From Aggregicoccus sp. 17bor-14 (GTDB taxonomy: Bacteria > Myxococcota > Myxococcia > Myxococcales > Myxococcaceae), in assembly GCF_009659535.1 (NCBI RefSeq), contig NZ_VJZZ01000006.1:1-64000 (forward strand): a DNA stretch of 64,000 nucleotides. The letters are read 5' to 3'. Of this stretch, positions 51,301 to 59,686 are shown piece after piece. Under the pieces are notes generated by a model. The model saw only the letters and a program-made list of their open reading frames with translations. It was not told where the DNA came from and did not search any database. The translations under genes were made by a program, and so were the position numbers. Numbering within the stretch: position 1 is the first letter of the stretch; each line of letters begins with the position of its first letter.

Positions 51301-52042
51301 TCTCGGTCTCGCGGATCTCCCGCTCGCCGGGGAGGAACACGAGCACGTCCCCGTCCGGGTCGAGCGAGAGCACGTTCGCCACCGCATCGGCGACGGCGTC
51401 GGGGAGCTCGGCCTCGTCGGGGGGCGGCTCGTAGAGCACGTCCACCGGGAAGGTGCGGCCCTCCACCTGGATGACCGGCGCTCCCCCGAAGAACCGGGAG
51501 AAGCGCTCGGTCTCGATGGTGGCCGAGCTCACCACCACCTTGAGGTCGGGGCGCTGGGGGAGGAGGCGCTTGAGCCACCCGAGCAGGAAGTCGATGGTGA
51601 GGCTGCGCTCGTGGGCCTCGTCGAGCACGATCGTGTCGTAGCGGCGCAGGAGCGGGTCGCTGTGAATCTGCGCGAGCAGGACGCCATCGGTCATGAACTT
51701 CACGGCCGTGCTCCGGGTGGAGCGGTCCTCGAAGCGGATCTGGTAGCCCACGTCCGTGCCCAGCTCGGTGCCGAGCTCGCGCGCCACGCGCGCCGCCACG
51801 CTCGTCGCGGCGATGCGCCGGGGCTGGGTGACGCCAATCTGGCGCGGGCGGCCGCGCCCCATGGCGAGCAGGACCTTCGGCAGCTGCGTCGTCTTCCCCG
51901 AGCCCGTGGCTCCCGCGACGATGACCACCTGGTGGGCGCGGATGGCCTGGGTGATGTCCTCCACCCGCGCGGAGATGGGGAGCTCGGGGGGGAAGCGCAG
52001 GAGGGGCCCGCTGCCGGGGGGGATGGGCGAGTCGCCGGACAT
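48335..52042 (-). CDS. hrpA: ATP-dependent RNA helicase HrpA (DEAH box)
   Basis: The 1235-residue enzyme has Walker A GATGSGKTTQ, DEAH in VLDEAHERSLTIDFLLGWLK, SAT in VVVSSATIE, then TNVAETSVTLPGI and QRKGRCGR, the full DEAH-helicase set. Helicase-associated and OB-fold regions follow, then a ~600-residue C-terminal extension. Length separates HrpA (~1300) from the shorter HrpB. In E. coli HrpA acts on stalled or collided ribosomes. Codon use matches the chromosome, so this gene is probably native even though IS91 relics lie at its 3' end. ATG at 52042 was preferred to a GTG at 52060. Confidence 0.93.
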   Translation of the reverse strand: MSGDSPIPPGSGPLLRFPPELPISARVEDITQAIRAHQVVIVAGATGSGKTTQLPKVLLAMGRGRPRQIGVTQPRRIAATSVAARVARELGTELGTDVGYQIRFEDRSTRSTAVKFMTDGVLLAQIHSDPLLRRYDTIVLDEAHERSLTIDFLLGWLKRLLPQRPDLKVVVSSATIETERFSRFFGGAPVIQVEGRTFPVDVLYEPPPDEAELPDAVADAVANVLSLDPDGDVLVFLPGEREIRETESALNARSLRGTVVQPLYARLSAAEQSRVFASIPERRVILATNVAETSVTLPGIVYVVDTGVARLSRYDPRSGTTRLHIEPISQASADQRKGRCGRVREGICVRLYDEAGFTSRPAFTDPEIKRTGLAGVILRMKSLDLGDVEDFPFLDPPQSKAIAEGWRVLEELGAIEGKERTLTPLGHQLARFPVDPRIARMILAGAEYGCLDEVLIVAAALNLQDPRERPRELAQKADELHRRFRDESSDFTGLLKLWAFVREAEARGTSHLRRVCRDNFLSFLRVREWRDVQRQLEETVRELRLPRKGKGAPAPGDALHQALLTGLLSRIGQWNPEQRHYTGAKQTRFMLHPSSALARKPPGWVMAFELVETSQLFARTAAKLDPAWLAAAAPHLLKRSYSDPHWSEKSARAVVKESATLYGLQVFKDRPVPLAHTNAAQARWMFLEHALVSGEYRTKGAFQERNRQVLERVAVLRDKARRSELLDEDAVADFFDQRVPLDVTDGAGFEAWRRKAEAADPDVLVLTMEDALAHDPGLSPARYPDVLTLHGASVPVTYTFDPSAEDDGITLSVPLLLLAQLAPGELDWTIPGWQREKLTALLEQLPRAQRKALGPLPELIERLEKELVPFRGPMLPALAGAVSRLCGVEVPESAFRADAVPPYLRTTLRVLDEGGKELARSRDADALIQQYGGRARTALRSAAPATDFERKGLTAWTFSELPAFVTRRVGGLELRSYPALVDRGAAVDLVLLETAAAADAATRTGVRRLLMLAARGHVAVSAARMPPPFPTLDGAPPARGHADAFKALVLARSVDEAFGLLPGAPLPRTKAAFEALVREGSPRIEPAARAWATAVAGTSAPLASTLAALKAAGRGPSGSAAVRDIRAQLGHLFPADLLEWIPLSRLLDYPRYLRAAQLRLSRAVENPLKDAGKAQPFTPLWEAFLAKRATVRDLQAAEELRWAFEELRVALFAPEVTTPVSVTVAKVGAALAALR

Positions 52043-52152
52043 GGTCGCAGGGCCTACCACCGATTGGCGCTCGCGAGCGCGGCCGAGAGCTCGGCGAGCG
52101 ACTGCACGCGCCGAGGCTGCCTACCCGATAGCGGGAGGGCATCCTGCCGCGT

Positions 52153-53988
52153 ATGGTCACTCCGATGACTCCTGACTTCGCGGCGCGGCTCACCCAGGCC
52201 CTCCCTCGCATCCTCCGTGCGTTGCCCGATGACTGGGACCACCGCGCGACGACGTACGACCTGTTCCGCTTCGATTCCGACACGGCCTTCGGGGCGCGCT
52301 TCGAGGCGGCGCTCGGCGACATCGCCGGGCTCGACGAGCCGCGCCAGCTTCGCGAGCGGCTCGCCGCGGTCGGCCTTCCGTTCGACTACGCTCGCCTCGG
52401 TCAGCCGCTGTCGACCGTGCTCGAGATGTACGTGCAGTCGCGCACGAACGCCGCGCGCGTGTTCTCGTTCGCGTCGGTGACCAAGCCGTGGCTGTCGGTG
52501 ATCGAGTCGCCGAAGCGCACGCTGCCGGTCCGCATCTATGCGCGAGGCGCGCTGCGCTTCTCGCCGAAGGGCGTCGAGGTCCACGAGCGGTGGGGTGGGG
52601 AGCTGCCGGCGCGCAGCCCCGACGTGCTCACGGTGCTCGTCACCGAGGAGCCGTTCACCGGTGACGTGCAGGCCAGCGCGGCCGATGCGATCTGCTACCC
52701 GGTACCGAACGGCGGCATGCTCCTCATCCGCGACGCGTCGCGCATCGATCCCTACGGCATCCAGCTGATCCGCAAGCGCACGCTCTCCGCGCTGCTTGCC
52801 GCCGATGCACGCGCGGAGCTGGAGCGGATCGCCGGGCTCGCGCCGACCGCCTTGCCCGAGGCGACGCCCGCCGAGTGCGACGCCGCGCTGCAGCGGCTGT
52901 TCCCGCAGATTCGAGAGAGCCTGTACTACTGCACCGGCCTCGCTGCGGAAGCAGCGGTGTTCACCGCCGTCGGCGACGTGCTCGGTCCGGTCACGCTCTT
53001 CTACGCACAGAACGGCTACGGCGGGACGGGCCAGCTGATCGCGGACCTCCTCTCGCGCGCCGGGGTGCTCCAGCCGCGCCCCCTCGAGGTCATCGGTCGC
53101 GACGCCGCCGGGCGTCCCGTCACGCTCGTCGAGCGGGTGCTCGCGTCGCTGGCTGCTCACGAGGGTGCGGCCTGCCTCTTTCTTGAGACGCCGACGAACC
53201 CCGAGCTCCAGGTGCACGACTTCCCGGCCTTGATGGCGGGGCTGCGCGCGTACCAGGCGCGCACGGGCAAGCAGGTGCCGGTGATCGTCGACACCACGCT
53301 CGCTCCGCTCTATCCGATCTTCGCGAAGGACTTCGCCCAGGACTGGCCGTTCATCCTCGTGAAGAGCGGCTCGAAGTACTTCACCAAGGGCAAGACCACG
53401 CTCGGGGTGGTCGCGTGCGCGGACCATCCGGTCGCGCGCCAGATCGTCGCGCGGGCCCGCGAGCTGGGGCAGGGCGCCGACTCGTTCGCGCGCCCGGCGC
53501 AGCTCGCCGAGCTCCGCGCGGGGCTCGAGGACCTGCGGCCGCGCATGGCCACGATCAGCGCGAACACCATCCGGCTGGCCAACGGACTGCGCAGTGCGCT
53601 CCGGGCGCGGGGGCACGAGGTCACGCTGTACGCGATCTCGGAGGCGCAGGTGGCCGAGGGGCTCGCGAGCGGCATGCTGTCGTTCTACCTGCCGCCGGCG
53701 CCGACCACGCACGCCGACCTCGTCGACGAGTTCGTCGCGTATCTGCTCGAGCACGCGCCGAAGCTGGTGAAGAGCCGCGTGAGCTACGGGCAGTCCGTCG
53801 GCGACGGCAGGCCCGACTACTTCTACGTGATCAACCCGGAGGAGTCGACGCAGGGCGCCCTCTCCGCCGAGGTCAAGAACGCGCAGAAGCACGACAACGT
53901 CCAGATCTGCCGCATCTCGGTGCCCGAGCACGCGGACGTCGACGGGCTCCTCGCCGCGATGGACGGCTTCTTCGCGCTCAAGTACTGA
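52153..53988 (+). CDS. PLP-dependent Cys/Met-metabolism-type enzyme with ~250-residue N-terminal extension
   Basis: Residues ~255-611 follow the cystathionine gamma-synthase fold: YYCTGLAAEAAVFTAVGDVL, YAQNGYGGTGQLIADLL, CLFLETPTNPELQVHDFPAL, VIVDTTLAPLYP and LVKSGSKYFTKGKTTLG, where Lys408 would bind PLP. Such enzymes catalyse gamma- or beta-elimination/replacement on Cys, Met or homoserine derivatives. Residues 1-250 (RATTYDLFRFDSDTAFGARF, RIYARGALRFSPKGVEVHER, AICYPVPNGGMLLIRDASRI) have no counterpart in standard family members. Total 611 residues versus the usual ~400. The gene is divergent from hrpA across 110 bp. Confidence 0.8.
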   Translation: MVTPMTPDFAARLTQALPRILRALPDDWDHRATTYDLFRFDSDTAFGARFEAALGDIAGLDEPRQLRERLAAVGLPFDYARLGQPLSTVLEMYVQSRTNAARVFSFASVTKPWLSVIESPKRTLPVRIYARGALRFSPKGVEVHERWGGELPARSPDVLTVLVTEEPFTGDVQASAADAICYPVPNGGMLLIRDASRIDPYGIQLIRKRTLSALLAADARAELERIAGLAPTALPEATPAECDAALQRLFPQIRESLYYCTGLAAEAAVFTAVGDVLGPVTLFYAQNGYGGTGQLIADLLSRAGVLQPRPLEVIGRDAAGRPVTLVERVLASLAAHEGAACLFLETPTNPELQVHDFPALMAGLRAYQARTGKQVPVIVDTTLAPLYPIFAKDFAQDWPFILVKSGSKYFTKGKTTLGVVACADHPVARQIVARARELGQGADSFARPAQLAELRAGLEDLRPRMATISANTIRLANGLRSALRARGHEVTLYAISEAQVAEGLASGMLSFYLPPAPTTHADLVDEFVAYLLEHAPKLVKSRVSYGQSVGDGRPDYFYVINPEESTQGALSAEVKNAQKHDNVQICRISVPEHADVDGLLAAMDGFFALKY

Positions 53989-54034
53989 CGCGCGGTTCAT
54001 CGTGGCTCAGCACGCCTGGGCCTGCGGCTGTCGC

Positions 54035-56608
54035 TCAGTCCGAGGAGCGGTCGAGGAGGCCCTCGCGCCGGGCGATCGTGGCCGCCTGGGTGCGCGACCC
54101 CGCCTCGAGCTTGCTCAGGATCGCGGACACATGATGGTCGATGGTCTTGGGGCTGACGAACAGGCGCCGCCCCAGCTCCTTGTTGCTCAGGCCTTCGTGC
54201 AGCAGCGCGAGCACGTCCATCTCCCGCCGGGTCAGGCCGAAGCGGTTCGCGCGCGTGGACGGGCGAGGCCCGCGCGGCAGGCCCCGCAGGCCGCGCGCCC
54301 CGAGCTCCACGCGGGCGCGGCTCGCGGACGCTGCCGCGCCCAGCACGTCCAGCAGGGCGAGCCCCGCGCGCGCCGCGGCCTCATCGCCCTCCAGCAGCGC
54401 CAGCGCGCGCGGGTAGGGCATGCCGAGCTGGGCCCATCGGGCGGCCGCGCCCTCCCAGTCACCGTCGGCGAGCAGGCGGTGCGGGGGCGGTAGGCGAGCG
54501 CGCTCGAAGCGGCTCGCGTCTGCGCCGAGCTTGCGGGTCCAGAACCACAGCGAGCCGGTCAGCCACGCGCTCGTCTGGTCCGGGAACCGCGTCACCGCCT
54601 CGTCGATCAGCGCGAGCGCAGCGTCGCGCCCCTCCTGGCGGATCCACGCCCGCTCGGCCATCACCTCCGCATAGGCGAGATAGCGCGGCGCCTCGCGCCC
54701 GGTGAGCATGTGCTGGGTCAGCTCGGCCAGCGGCTCATCCGCATCCTCGCCGCGACGGATGCGCAGCGTCGCCAGCGCGAGTGCGGCCGGATGGTGGGCG
54801 ATGGGGCCGGTCGCACGATTGTCGAGGACGCGCAGCGCCGTCTCGCCGGCCTCGTCCCACTCACCCTTCGCGAGCAGGACCAGCGCCTTCGTGCCGCAGA
54901 GGTAGTCGCGCAAGACGTCGAGATCGCGATCCTGGCAATAGGAGATTCCCTCGTTGGCGTTGGCGAGCGCCTCCTCCAGCGACAGGATGAAGGCGGCACA
55001 CGAGGCCCGGGTGATCAGGATGCGCGCCACCTCGAAGTCGCAGTTCGGGAGCCCGCGCGCAATCCGGAGCGCCGCGTCGAGCGTGGTTCTCCGGCGCTCC
55101 GGATCGACGTGGCACAGCGCGGCCCCGACGTTGTTCATCGCATGGACGACGATCTCCTTGCGGCCGAGCCGCTCGGCCATGGCGATCGCCCGCTCGCCCC
55201 ACTCGACCGCCCGCGCGGGCTCGTCGGCGAGCATCGCGAGCTGTGCGACGTTCGAGCAGGCCATCGCCAGCGTCGCGGACTCGCCCAGCGGCTCCAGCGC
55301 GGCAACCGCCCTGGCGGCATGGTCATCGGCCGCCTGGCGGTCGCCGTTCAGGTAGTGGAACCGTGACAGCCATCGCAGCGCGTCGCCCGCGCGCTCCTCA
55401 TCGCCGGCGGCGGTGAACAGGTCGTGCGCGCGGTTCATGGTCTCGATCGCCTCGGCCAGGCGGCCAGTGACGTGAAGCTCGCTGCTGAGCGCGCTCCAAT
55501 AGGCCGCGGCTTCGACGGCGGGCAGCCCGTCGACGTACGGCTCCATCGCACGCCATGACTGTGCCGCTTCCCGGTGGGCGCCCGCCGCGCTCGCTGCGCG
55601 CGCGGCCTCCGGCGCAAGGGCCCGGATCGCGCGGCGGTCCTGCGCCGCGATGGCGTGGTGCAGGCGCCGGGCTGCGCTCGCGCCCGAGCGCTCGAGCAGC
55701 TCCAGCGCGCGGGCGTGCAGCGCGTGGCGTTGGAGCGGGTCGAGCGCGTCCTCGACCGCGCGGCGTGTCAGCTCGTGCCGAAACGCGTAGCCGTCGCCGT
55801 CGCTGACCAGGAGCCCGCTGGCCAGGCAGGGGGCCATCGCTTCGGCGCGGACGCCCGCCGGAGCGAGCGTGGCCACCCCCACGCGCCCCGGGAACACCGA
55901 GCACTGATTGAGCGCGTCGCGGGCCGGCTCCGGGAGCGCGTCGGCCCTGCCCAGCACCATGTCCGCAATCGAGGCGGGCTGTCTGCCCTTGCTGGCCAGC
56001 AGCTCGTTGACGAGCAGGGGATTGCCGCCGGTCAGCGCGTGCACCTCCACCCCGTACACGCCCCTGCGCACCGACAGCTGGGCCACCGCCGCCGGGCTCA
56101 GGCGCGGCAGGTCGAGGCGCGTCCGGAGCTCGGCCGGGATGTCGTTGGCGACGCGCCGAAGCTGCGAGCGGCTGGCGGCGTCGTCGTCGCGCGAGGTGAT
56201 GACCACGAGCAGGGGCCTGCCCGCGAGACGCCGCCCCATGAAGCGCAGGAAGTCCATGCTGGCTTCGTCGGCCCAGTGCAGGTCCTCGATGAGCACGACG
56301 GTCGGCGCCGCGCACAGCTCGTCGAGCGCATCGGCGAACAGCGCCAGCCTTGCTCTGTCCGCGGCGCCCCGCCACGCCGAGAGCCCGAGGTCTTGAAGGA
56401 GCACCAGCGCCTCGGGCGTGCTCAGGTCTTCGCACGCCGCGGTGTAGAGGCGCGCCGCCCCCCTCGCCTGCTCGGCGAACGTGCGGAGCAGGCTGGTCTT
56501 CCCGATCCCCGCCTCGCCTACCACGAGGACCATCCCGCCTCGAGAGGCCAGCGCCTGCTCGAGGCCGGCCCTCAAGGCGCTCAGAAGCGGTTCACGTTCC
56601 AGGAGCAT
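54035..56608 (-). CDS. Large AAA-ATPase LuxR-family transcriptional regulator (LAL type)
   Basis: The 857-residue regulator has an N-terminal AAA domain (Walker A GEAGIGKTS at 31-39; Walker B VVLIEDLHWADEAS), a long TPR-like helical middle and a C-terminal LuxR helix-turn-helix (GLTRREMDVLALLHEGLSNK, LGRRLFVSPKTIDHHV). LAL/MalT-like proteins activate target genes after binding a ligand and ATP. It is divergent from the diiron protein at 56735 with 126 bp between, so that gene is the likeliest target. Composition is more relaxed than the core chromosome. Confidence 0.92.
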   Translation of the reverse strand: MLLEREPLLSALRAGLEQALASRGGMVLVVGEAGIGKTSLLRTFAEQARGAARLYTAACEDLSTPEALVLLQDLGLSAWRGAADRARLALFADALDELCAAPTVVLIEDLHWADEASMDFLRFMGRRLAGRPLLVVITSRDDDAASRSQLRRVANDIPAELRTRLDLPRLSPAAVAQLSVRRGVYGVEVHALTGGNPLLVNELLASKGRQPASIADMVLGRADALPEPARDALNQCSVFPGRVGVATLAPAGVRAEAMAPCLASGLLVSDGDGYAFRHELTRRAVEDALDPLQRHALHARALELLERSGASAARRLHHAIAAQDRRAIRALAPEAARAASAAGAHREAAQSWRAMEPYVDGLPAVEAAAYWSALSSELHVTGRLAEAIETMNRAHDLFTAAGDEERAGDALRWLSRFHYLNGDRQAADDHAARAVAALEPLGESATLAMACSNVAQLAMLADEPARAVEWGERAIAMAERLGRKEIVVHAMNNVGAALCHVDPERRRTTLDAALRIARGLPNCDFEVARILITRASCAAFILSLEEALANANEGISYCQDRDLDVLRDYLCGTKALVLLAKGEWDEAGETALRVLDNRATGPIAHHPAALALATLRIRRGEDADEPLAELTQHMLTGREAPRYLAYAEVMAERAWIRQEGRDAALALIDEAVTRFPDQTSAWLTGSLWFWTRKLGADASRFERARLPPPHRLLADGDWEGAAARWAQLGMPYPRALALLEGDEAAARAGLALLDVLGAAASASRARVELGARGLRGLPRGPRPSTRANRFGLTRREMDVLALLHEGLSNKELGRRLFVSPKTIDHHVSAILSKLEAGSRTQAATIARREGLLDRSSD

Positions 56609-56734
56609 GGAGCGTCAATCCCGGGAAGGTGCGGGCGGCAAAATGGGGAGTTCCGCCCGCCAAGATGGGCAGTCGCTCCGATGGCCGCCATCGCACGGGG
56701 GCGCATCCTCCAGGCCTCACCCAAGGAGCGCACC

Positions 56735-57640
56735 ATGTACCACCACTTCGATTACGAGCAGACGCTGGCCGCCTCGCTGCGCGGGGCCTGGAACCTGGAC
56801 GACGTGCTGAGGCAGGACCAGGAGCTCGACTTCTCGAGGAACTTCATGCCCGAGAGCCTGGCCCGGACGGCCGCGCTCGAGATGCTCGACGCGCGCGAGC
56901 AGCGGTTGCTCAACCAGCTTTCGGCCAACCAGTACCTGGCGATCTTCGGCATCGTCGAGGAATTCATCGTCCCGTTCCTGCTCGATCATGCGCGCCCCGA
57001 GCTGCGCGGCGACGACTACCGGGTGCGCTCGCTCCTCAACTTCGCCACCGAGGAGGCCAAGCACATCCACATGTTCAAGCGCTTCGCCGCGGCCTTCACG
57101 CGCGGCTTCCCGACGAAGCCGCAGCTGATCGGCCCCTCCGAGGCGATCGGCGCCGAGGTGCTGCGCCACGACGCGCTCACGGTGGGGCTCGTCATCCTCA
57201 TGATCGAGTGGATGACCCAGCAGCACTACCTCGGCTCGATCAAGGACAACGGCGACATCGACCCGCTGTTCAAGCGGCTGATGCGCAGCCACTGGATCGA
57301 GGAGGCCCAGCACGCCAAGCTCGACACGCTGATCGTCGACGCGCTCGTCGAGAGCCGGGGCGACGTCGCCTGGGACGCGGTCATGGACGCGTTCTTCGAG
57401 ATCGGCGGCTTCCTCGACAGCGGGCTCGCCGCGCAGGCCGCCTTCAACGTGGATGCGCTCGAGCGGCTGACCGGCAAGCGCTACGCCGAGCGCGACGCGA
57501 TGATCAAGCAGCAGCACCAGGCCGCCCGCTGGACGTACATCGGGTCGGGCATGGTGCACGAGAAGTTCATCGCCACGCTCGACGCACACTCGCCGCTGGC
57601 TGCCCGCCGCATCGCGGAGGCCGCACCGATGTTCGCCTGA
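56735..57640 (+). CDS. Ferritin-like diiron protein of unknown substrate
   Basis: The 301-residue helical protein has two EXXH motifs, E107-A-K-H110 (ATEEAKHIHMFKRF) and E190-A-Q-H193 (SHWIEEAQHAKLD). Further Glu residues at 76 (GIVEEFIVP) and 158 (LMIEWMTQQH) sit correctly to make the six-ligand di-iron site of ferritin-like oxygenases. AurF-type N-oxygenases and related diiron oxidases share this layout, but I cannot name the substrate. ATG follows AAGGAG at ideal spacing. It is divergent from the large LuxR regulator. IS91-end copy C lies 38 bp after its stop. Confidence 0.75.
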   Translation: MYHHFDYEQTLAASLRGAWNLDDVLRQDQELDFSRNFMPESLARTAALEMLDAREQRLLNQLSANQYLAIFGIVEEFIVPFLLDHARPELRGDDYRVRSLLNFATEEAKHIHMFKRFAAAFTRGFPTKPQLIGPSEAIGAEVLRHDALTVGLVILMIEWMTQQHYLGSIKDNGDIDPLFKRLMRSHWIEEAQHAKLDTLIVDALVESRGDVAWDAVMDAFFEIGGFLDSGLAAQAAFNVDALERLTGKRYAERDAMIKQQHQAARWTYIGSGMVHEKFIATLDAHSPLAARRIAEAAPMFA

Positions 57641-57678
57641 AGCGACCCGCAGGAGGGGCGGGAGGGGGCCCCGCGCGC

Positions 57679-57737
57679 AGGGGTGCTCTTGGCCCGAGGT
57701 GCGCCTGCGACCTGGCCGAAGACGTCGTGCGGTGGCC
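57679..57737 (+). mobile_element. IS91-like end fragment, copy C
   Basis: GGCCCGAGGTGCGCCTGCGA through GTCGTGCGGTGGCC matches the first part of copies A, B and D. It stops at 57737, exactly where the stop codon of the ASCH gene begins (57738). The remaining half of the repeat is absent, which suggests a junction or deletion at that base. Confidence 0.6.
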
Positions 57738-58184
57738 CTATTGCGCGAGGATGCGCCGCTCGACGTCGGGTGGCACACGCCAGAGCTTGTGCATGCCGCG
57801 GCAGGGCACGGGCTCCCGGAGCACGACCAGGTCCGAGCAGACCCAGCCAAAGCTGCCGAAGAACCAGGGCGAATCGTGCAGCGAATCCGTGGGATCGAGC
57901 GCGTCCCGCCGTAACACGCGCGCAATCCGGACCGTCCCGATGATGGCGCCCTTCACGCTGCGGGCGCGGTGCAGGTGCGCGGCGATCACGTCGGGCGGAA
58001 CACCGTCCGCCGCGGCGAGCCGCGCGACCTCCGCGGCGCCTTCGTCGTCCCACTTCAGCCCCGAGTGGATGGCAATGCGCTCGCCGACCACGCGCGCCGG
58101 GGGTGGCCATTCGCGGTTCTCGATGGGCTTCCCCAGGTGCAACAGCGCCGTGTCCCACGGCCGCCAGAAGGTCAGTGCGAGCAT
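57738..58184 (-). CDS. ASCH-domain protein
   Basis: The 148-residue protein begins LALTFWRPWDTALLHLGKP and ENREW, with RIAIHSG and GAIIGTVRIARVLR further on. These are typical of ASCH (PUA-like beta-barrel) domains of the WRPW...E-R-W class, which bind RNA and may act on modified nucleosides such as N4-acetylcytidine. It ends GMHKLWRVPPDVERRILAQ. The stop abuts IS91-end fragment C. The neighbourhood gives no further hint of function. Confidence 0.75.
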   Translation of the reverse strand: MLALTFWRPWDTALLHLGKPIENREWPPPARVVGERIAIHSGLKWDDEGAAEVARLAAADGVPPDVIAAHLHRARSVKGAIIGTVRIARVLRRDALDPTDSLHDSPWFFGSFGWVCSDLVVLREPVPCRGMHKLWRVPPDVERRILAQ

Positions 58185-58211
58185 CGGAGCTCGGGGGAAC
58201 GCGAGGGACCG

Positions 58212-58355
58212 TCAGCTGCAGCTGGCATTGAGCGGCGCGAACGTGGCTCCGTTCCACGAGGCCGGGCAGGACGTGACGCCGCTCGTCGCCGCGACTCCGC
58301 CCGACGCCTCGGTGCCGCCCGGGCGGATCGCCGCCGACCAGAGACCGTGGATCAT
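58212..58355 (-). CDS. Doubtful small ORF
   Basis: A 47-residue frame starts IHGLWSAAIRPGGTE and ends CPASWNGATFAPLNASCS. It has two cysteines and no ribosome-binding site I trust. It may be the tail of a decayed secreted-protein gene, since the frame stays open upstream into the neighbouring lipoprotein gene. I cannot recognise it. Confidence 0.2.
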   Translation of the reverse strand: MIHGLWSAAIRPGGTEASGGVAATSGVTSCPASWNGATFAPLNASCS

Positions 58356-58423
58356 GAACGCCTCATCGACCAGTCGAAGGGGTAGGGGACGGTACCCGGT
58401 TCCGTGCGCCGGGCGAAGCCGCG

Positions 58424-58663
58424 TCAGTCGCTGCTCTTCTCGGAAGAGGGCGCGGCCGACGAAGCCTGCGAGTCCGGGTCCTGGCGGTACGGTGAAGGCA
58501 GAGGCCGGTCTCCCCGGGGCGGCGGTGGCCGGCTCGGCGGGACACCCCCCGTGAGCGCTGCATCCAGCACCTTGATTGTCGCGTCGGCCATCGCAGCCGT
58601 GCACCCGGGGGCGAGCGTGAGCAGGCAGAGCAGCGCGGCGGTGCGGGTGGCTCGAGGGGACAT
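58424..58663 (-). CDS. Small lipoprotein
   Basis: The 79-residue product has a clear lipoprotein signal (RTAALLCLLTLAPGCTAA), a short helix (ADATIKVLDAALTGG) and a Pro/Ser-rich, likely disordered tail. No known family. Its stop is followed by gene-poor sequence, and it diverges from the macro-domain gene, with about 115 bp between. The signal peptide is the main support. Confidence 0.5.
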   Translation of the reverse strand: MSPRATRTAALLCLLTLAPGCTAAMADATIKVLDAALTGGVPPSRPPPPRGDRPLPSPYRQDPDSQASSAAPSSEKSSD

Positions 58664-58779
58664 GGCGCAGCGACGCTAGCGCCGCACTCCCCGCGAGTCC
58701 ACGCGACCCCTGCGCGTCCCACGCGCGAAGCGCCGGCGCCCCGGACAGGCCCTTCCCTCGGAGGCGCGGCTGGCACACC

Positions 58780-59436
58780 ATGCGGCCTCTCCCGCTCTCC
58801 CCGGAGCCCCTGGTGTCCACGACCCGTCTCGTCCTCTGTGCGCTCGAGCCCGCGCTCGCCTCGGCCTGGGAGGAGGCGTGCGGAGGGCTCGACTTCGTCA
58901 CCGTGCACCGCGGCTCCATCCTGGAGGTCTCCGCGGACGCGCTGGTGAGCCCGGCGAACAGCTTCGGCTTCATGGCCGGCGGCATCGACGCGGCGTACGT
59001 GCGGCACTTCGGTCCCGAGCTGCAGGCGCGCGTGCAGCGCATGATCCTGGAGGAGCACCACGGCGAGCTGCTCGTCGGCGCGGCGGGGCTCGTGGAGACG
59101 GGCAACGAGCGCACGCCCTGGCTCATCGCGGCGCCCACGATGCGCGTCCCCGCGCCCCTGCCAGCAGACTCGGTGAACGCATACCTCGCGGCGCGCGCGG
59201 TGTTCCTGCTGCTCGAGCACGGGCGCATGCGCTCGGGGCTCACGCGCGGGCCGCTGGTGAGCGAGCGCATCCGGACGGTGGCGATGCCCGGGCTGGGCAC
59301 GGGCGTGGGCGGGATGCCGGCGCGGGTGTGCGCGCGTCAGGTGCGCGCGGCCATCGACGACGTGCTGCTCGGCGGCCTGAAGCTGCCGGCGAGCGGCGCG
59401 GAGGCGGCCGAGCGGCACCGCGTGCTCGCGCGCTGA
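58780..59436 (+). CDS. Macro-domain protein
   Basis: The 218-residue protein has the macro-domain core: VHRGSILEVSADALVSPANS, then FGFMAGGIDAAYVRHFG, GLVETGNERTPWLIAAPTM and, near the end, RTVAMPGLGTGVGGMPARV. Macro domains bind or hydrolyse ADP-ribose and its derivatives. Asn in SPANS and the glycine loop MAGGID match the ligand-binding positions. ATG at 58780 is supported by GGAGG about 18 bp upstream, which is somewhat far. A start nearer residue 13 (GTG) is possible. Confidence 0.87.
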   Translation: MRPLPLSPEPLVSTTRLVLCALEPALASAWEEACGGLDFVTVHRGSILEVSADALVSPANSFGFMAGGIDAAYVRHFGPELQARVQRMILEEHHGELLVGAAGLVETGNERTPWLIAAPTMRVPAPLPADSVNAYLAARAVFLLLEHGRMRSGLTRGPLVSERIRTVAMPGLGTGVGGMPARVCARQVRAAIDDVLLGGLKLPASGAEAAERHRVLAR

Positions 59437-59604
59437 GGCCCGCGCCGTCCAGGCTTCCGGCGCGCGCTCGAGAGCCTCGCCCATCCGCCGTGCCCTGGGG
59501 CGTCGGCCGCCAGCCCGCACCCACATCGCCCCGGATGTAGGGCGCAAGTGCCTCCGGTCCCCACCTGTATTTCATTGCATTGAACATTTACAGTCTTCGT
59601 GCGC

Positions 59605-59619
59605 CTCGAATCATTCGAG
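59605..59619. promoter_or_regulatory. Putative operator: 7-1-7 palindrome upstream of the collagen-like gene
   Basis: CTCGAATCATTCGAG is a perfect inverted repeat with a one-base centre, about 68 bp before the start codon at 59687. Immediately upstream is a locally AT-rich block (TTTCATTGCATTGAAC, near 59570-59587) that may be a promoter. No regulator is known. Confidence 0.35.
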
Positions 59620-59686
59620 ACGCGCCGAGCGCAAGTCCGCGTCTCCGGGGCCGTCCCCGAGCGCGTAAACGCGAAAGTGAGATGGG

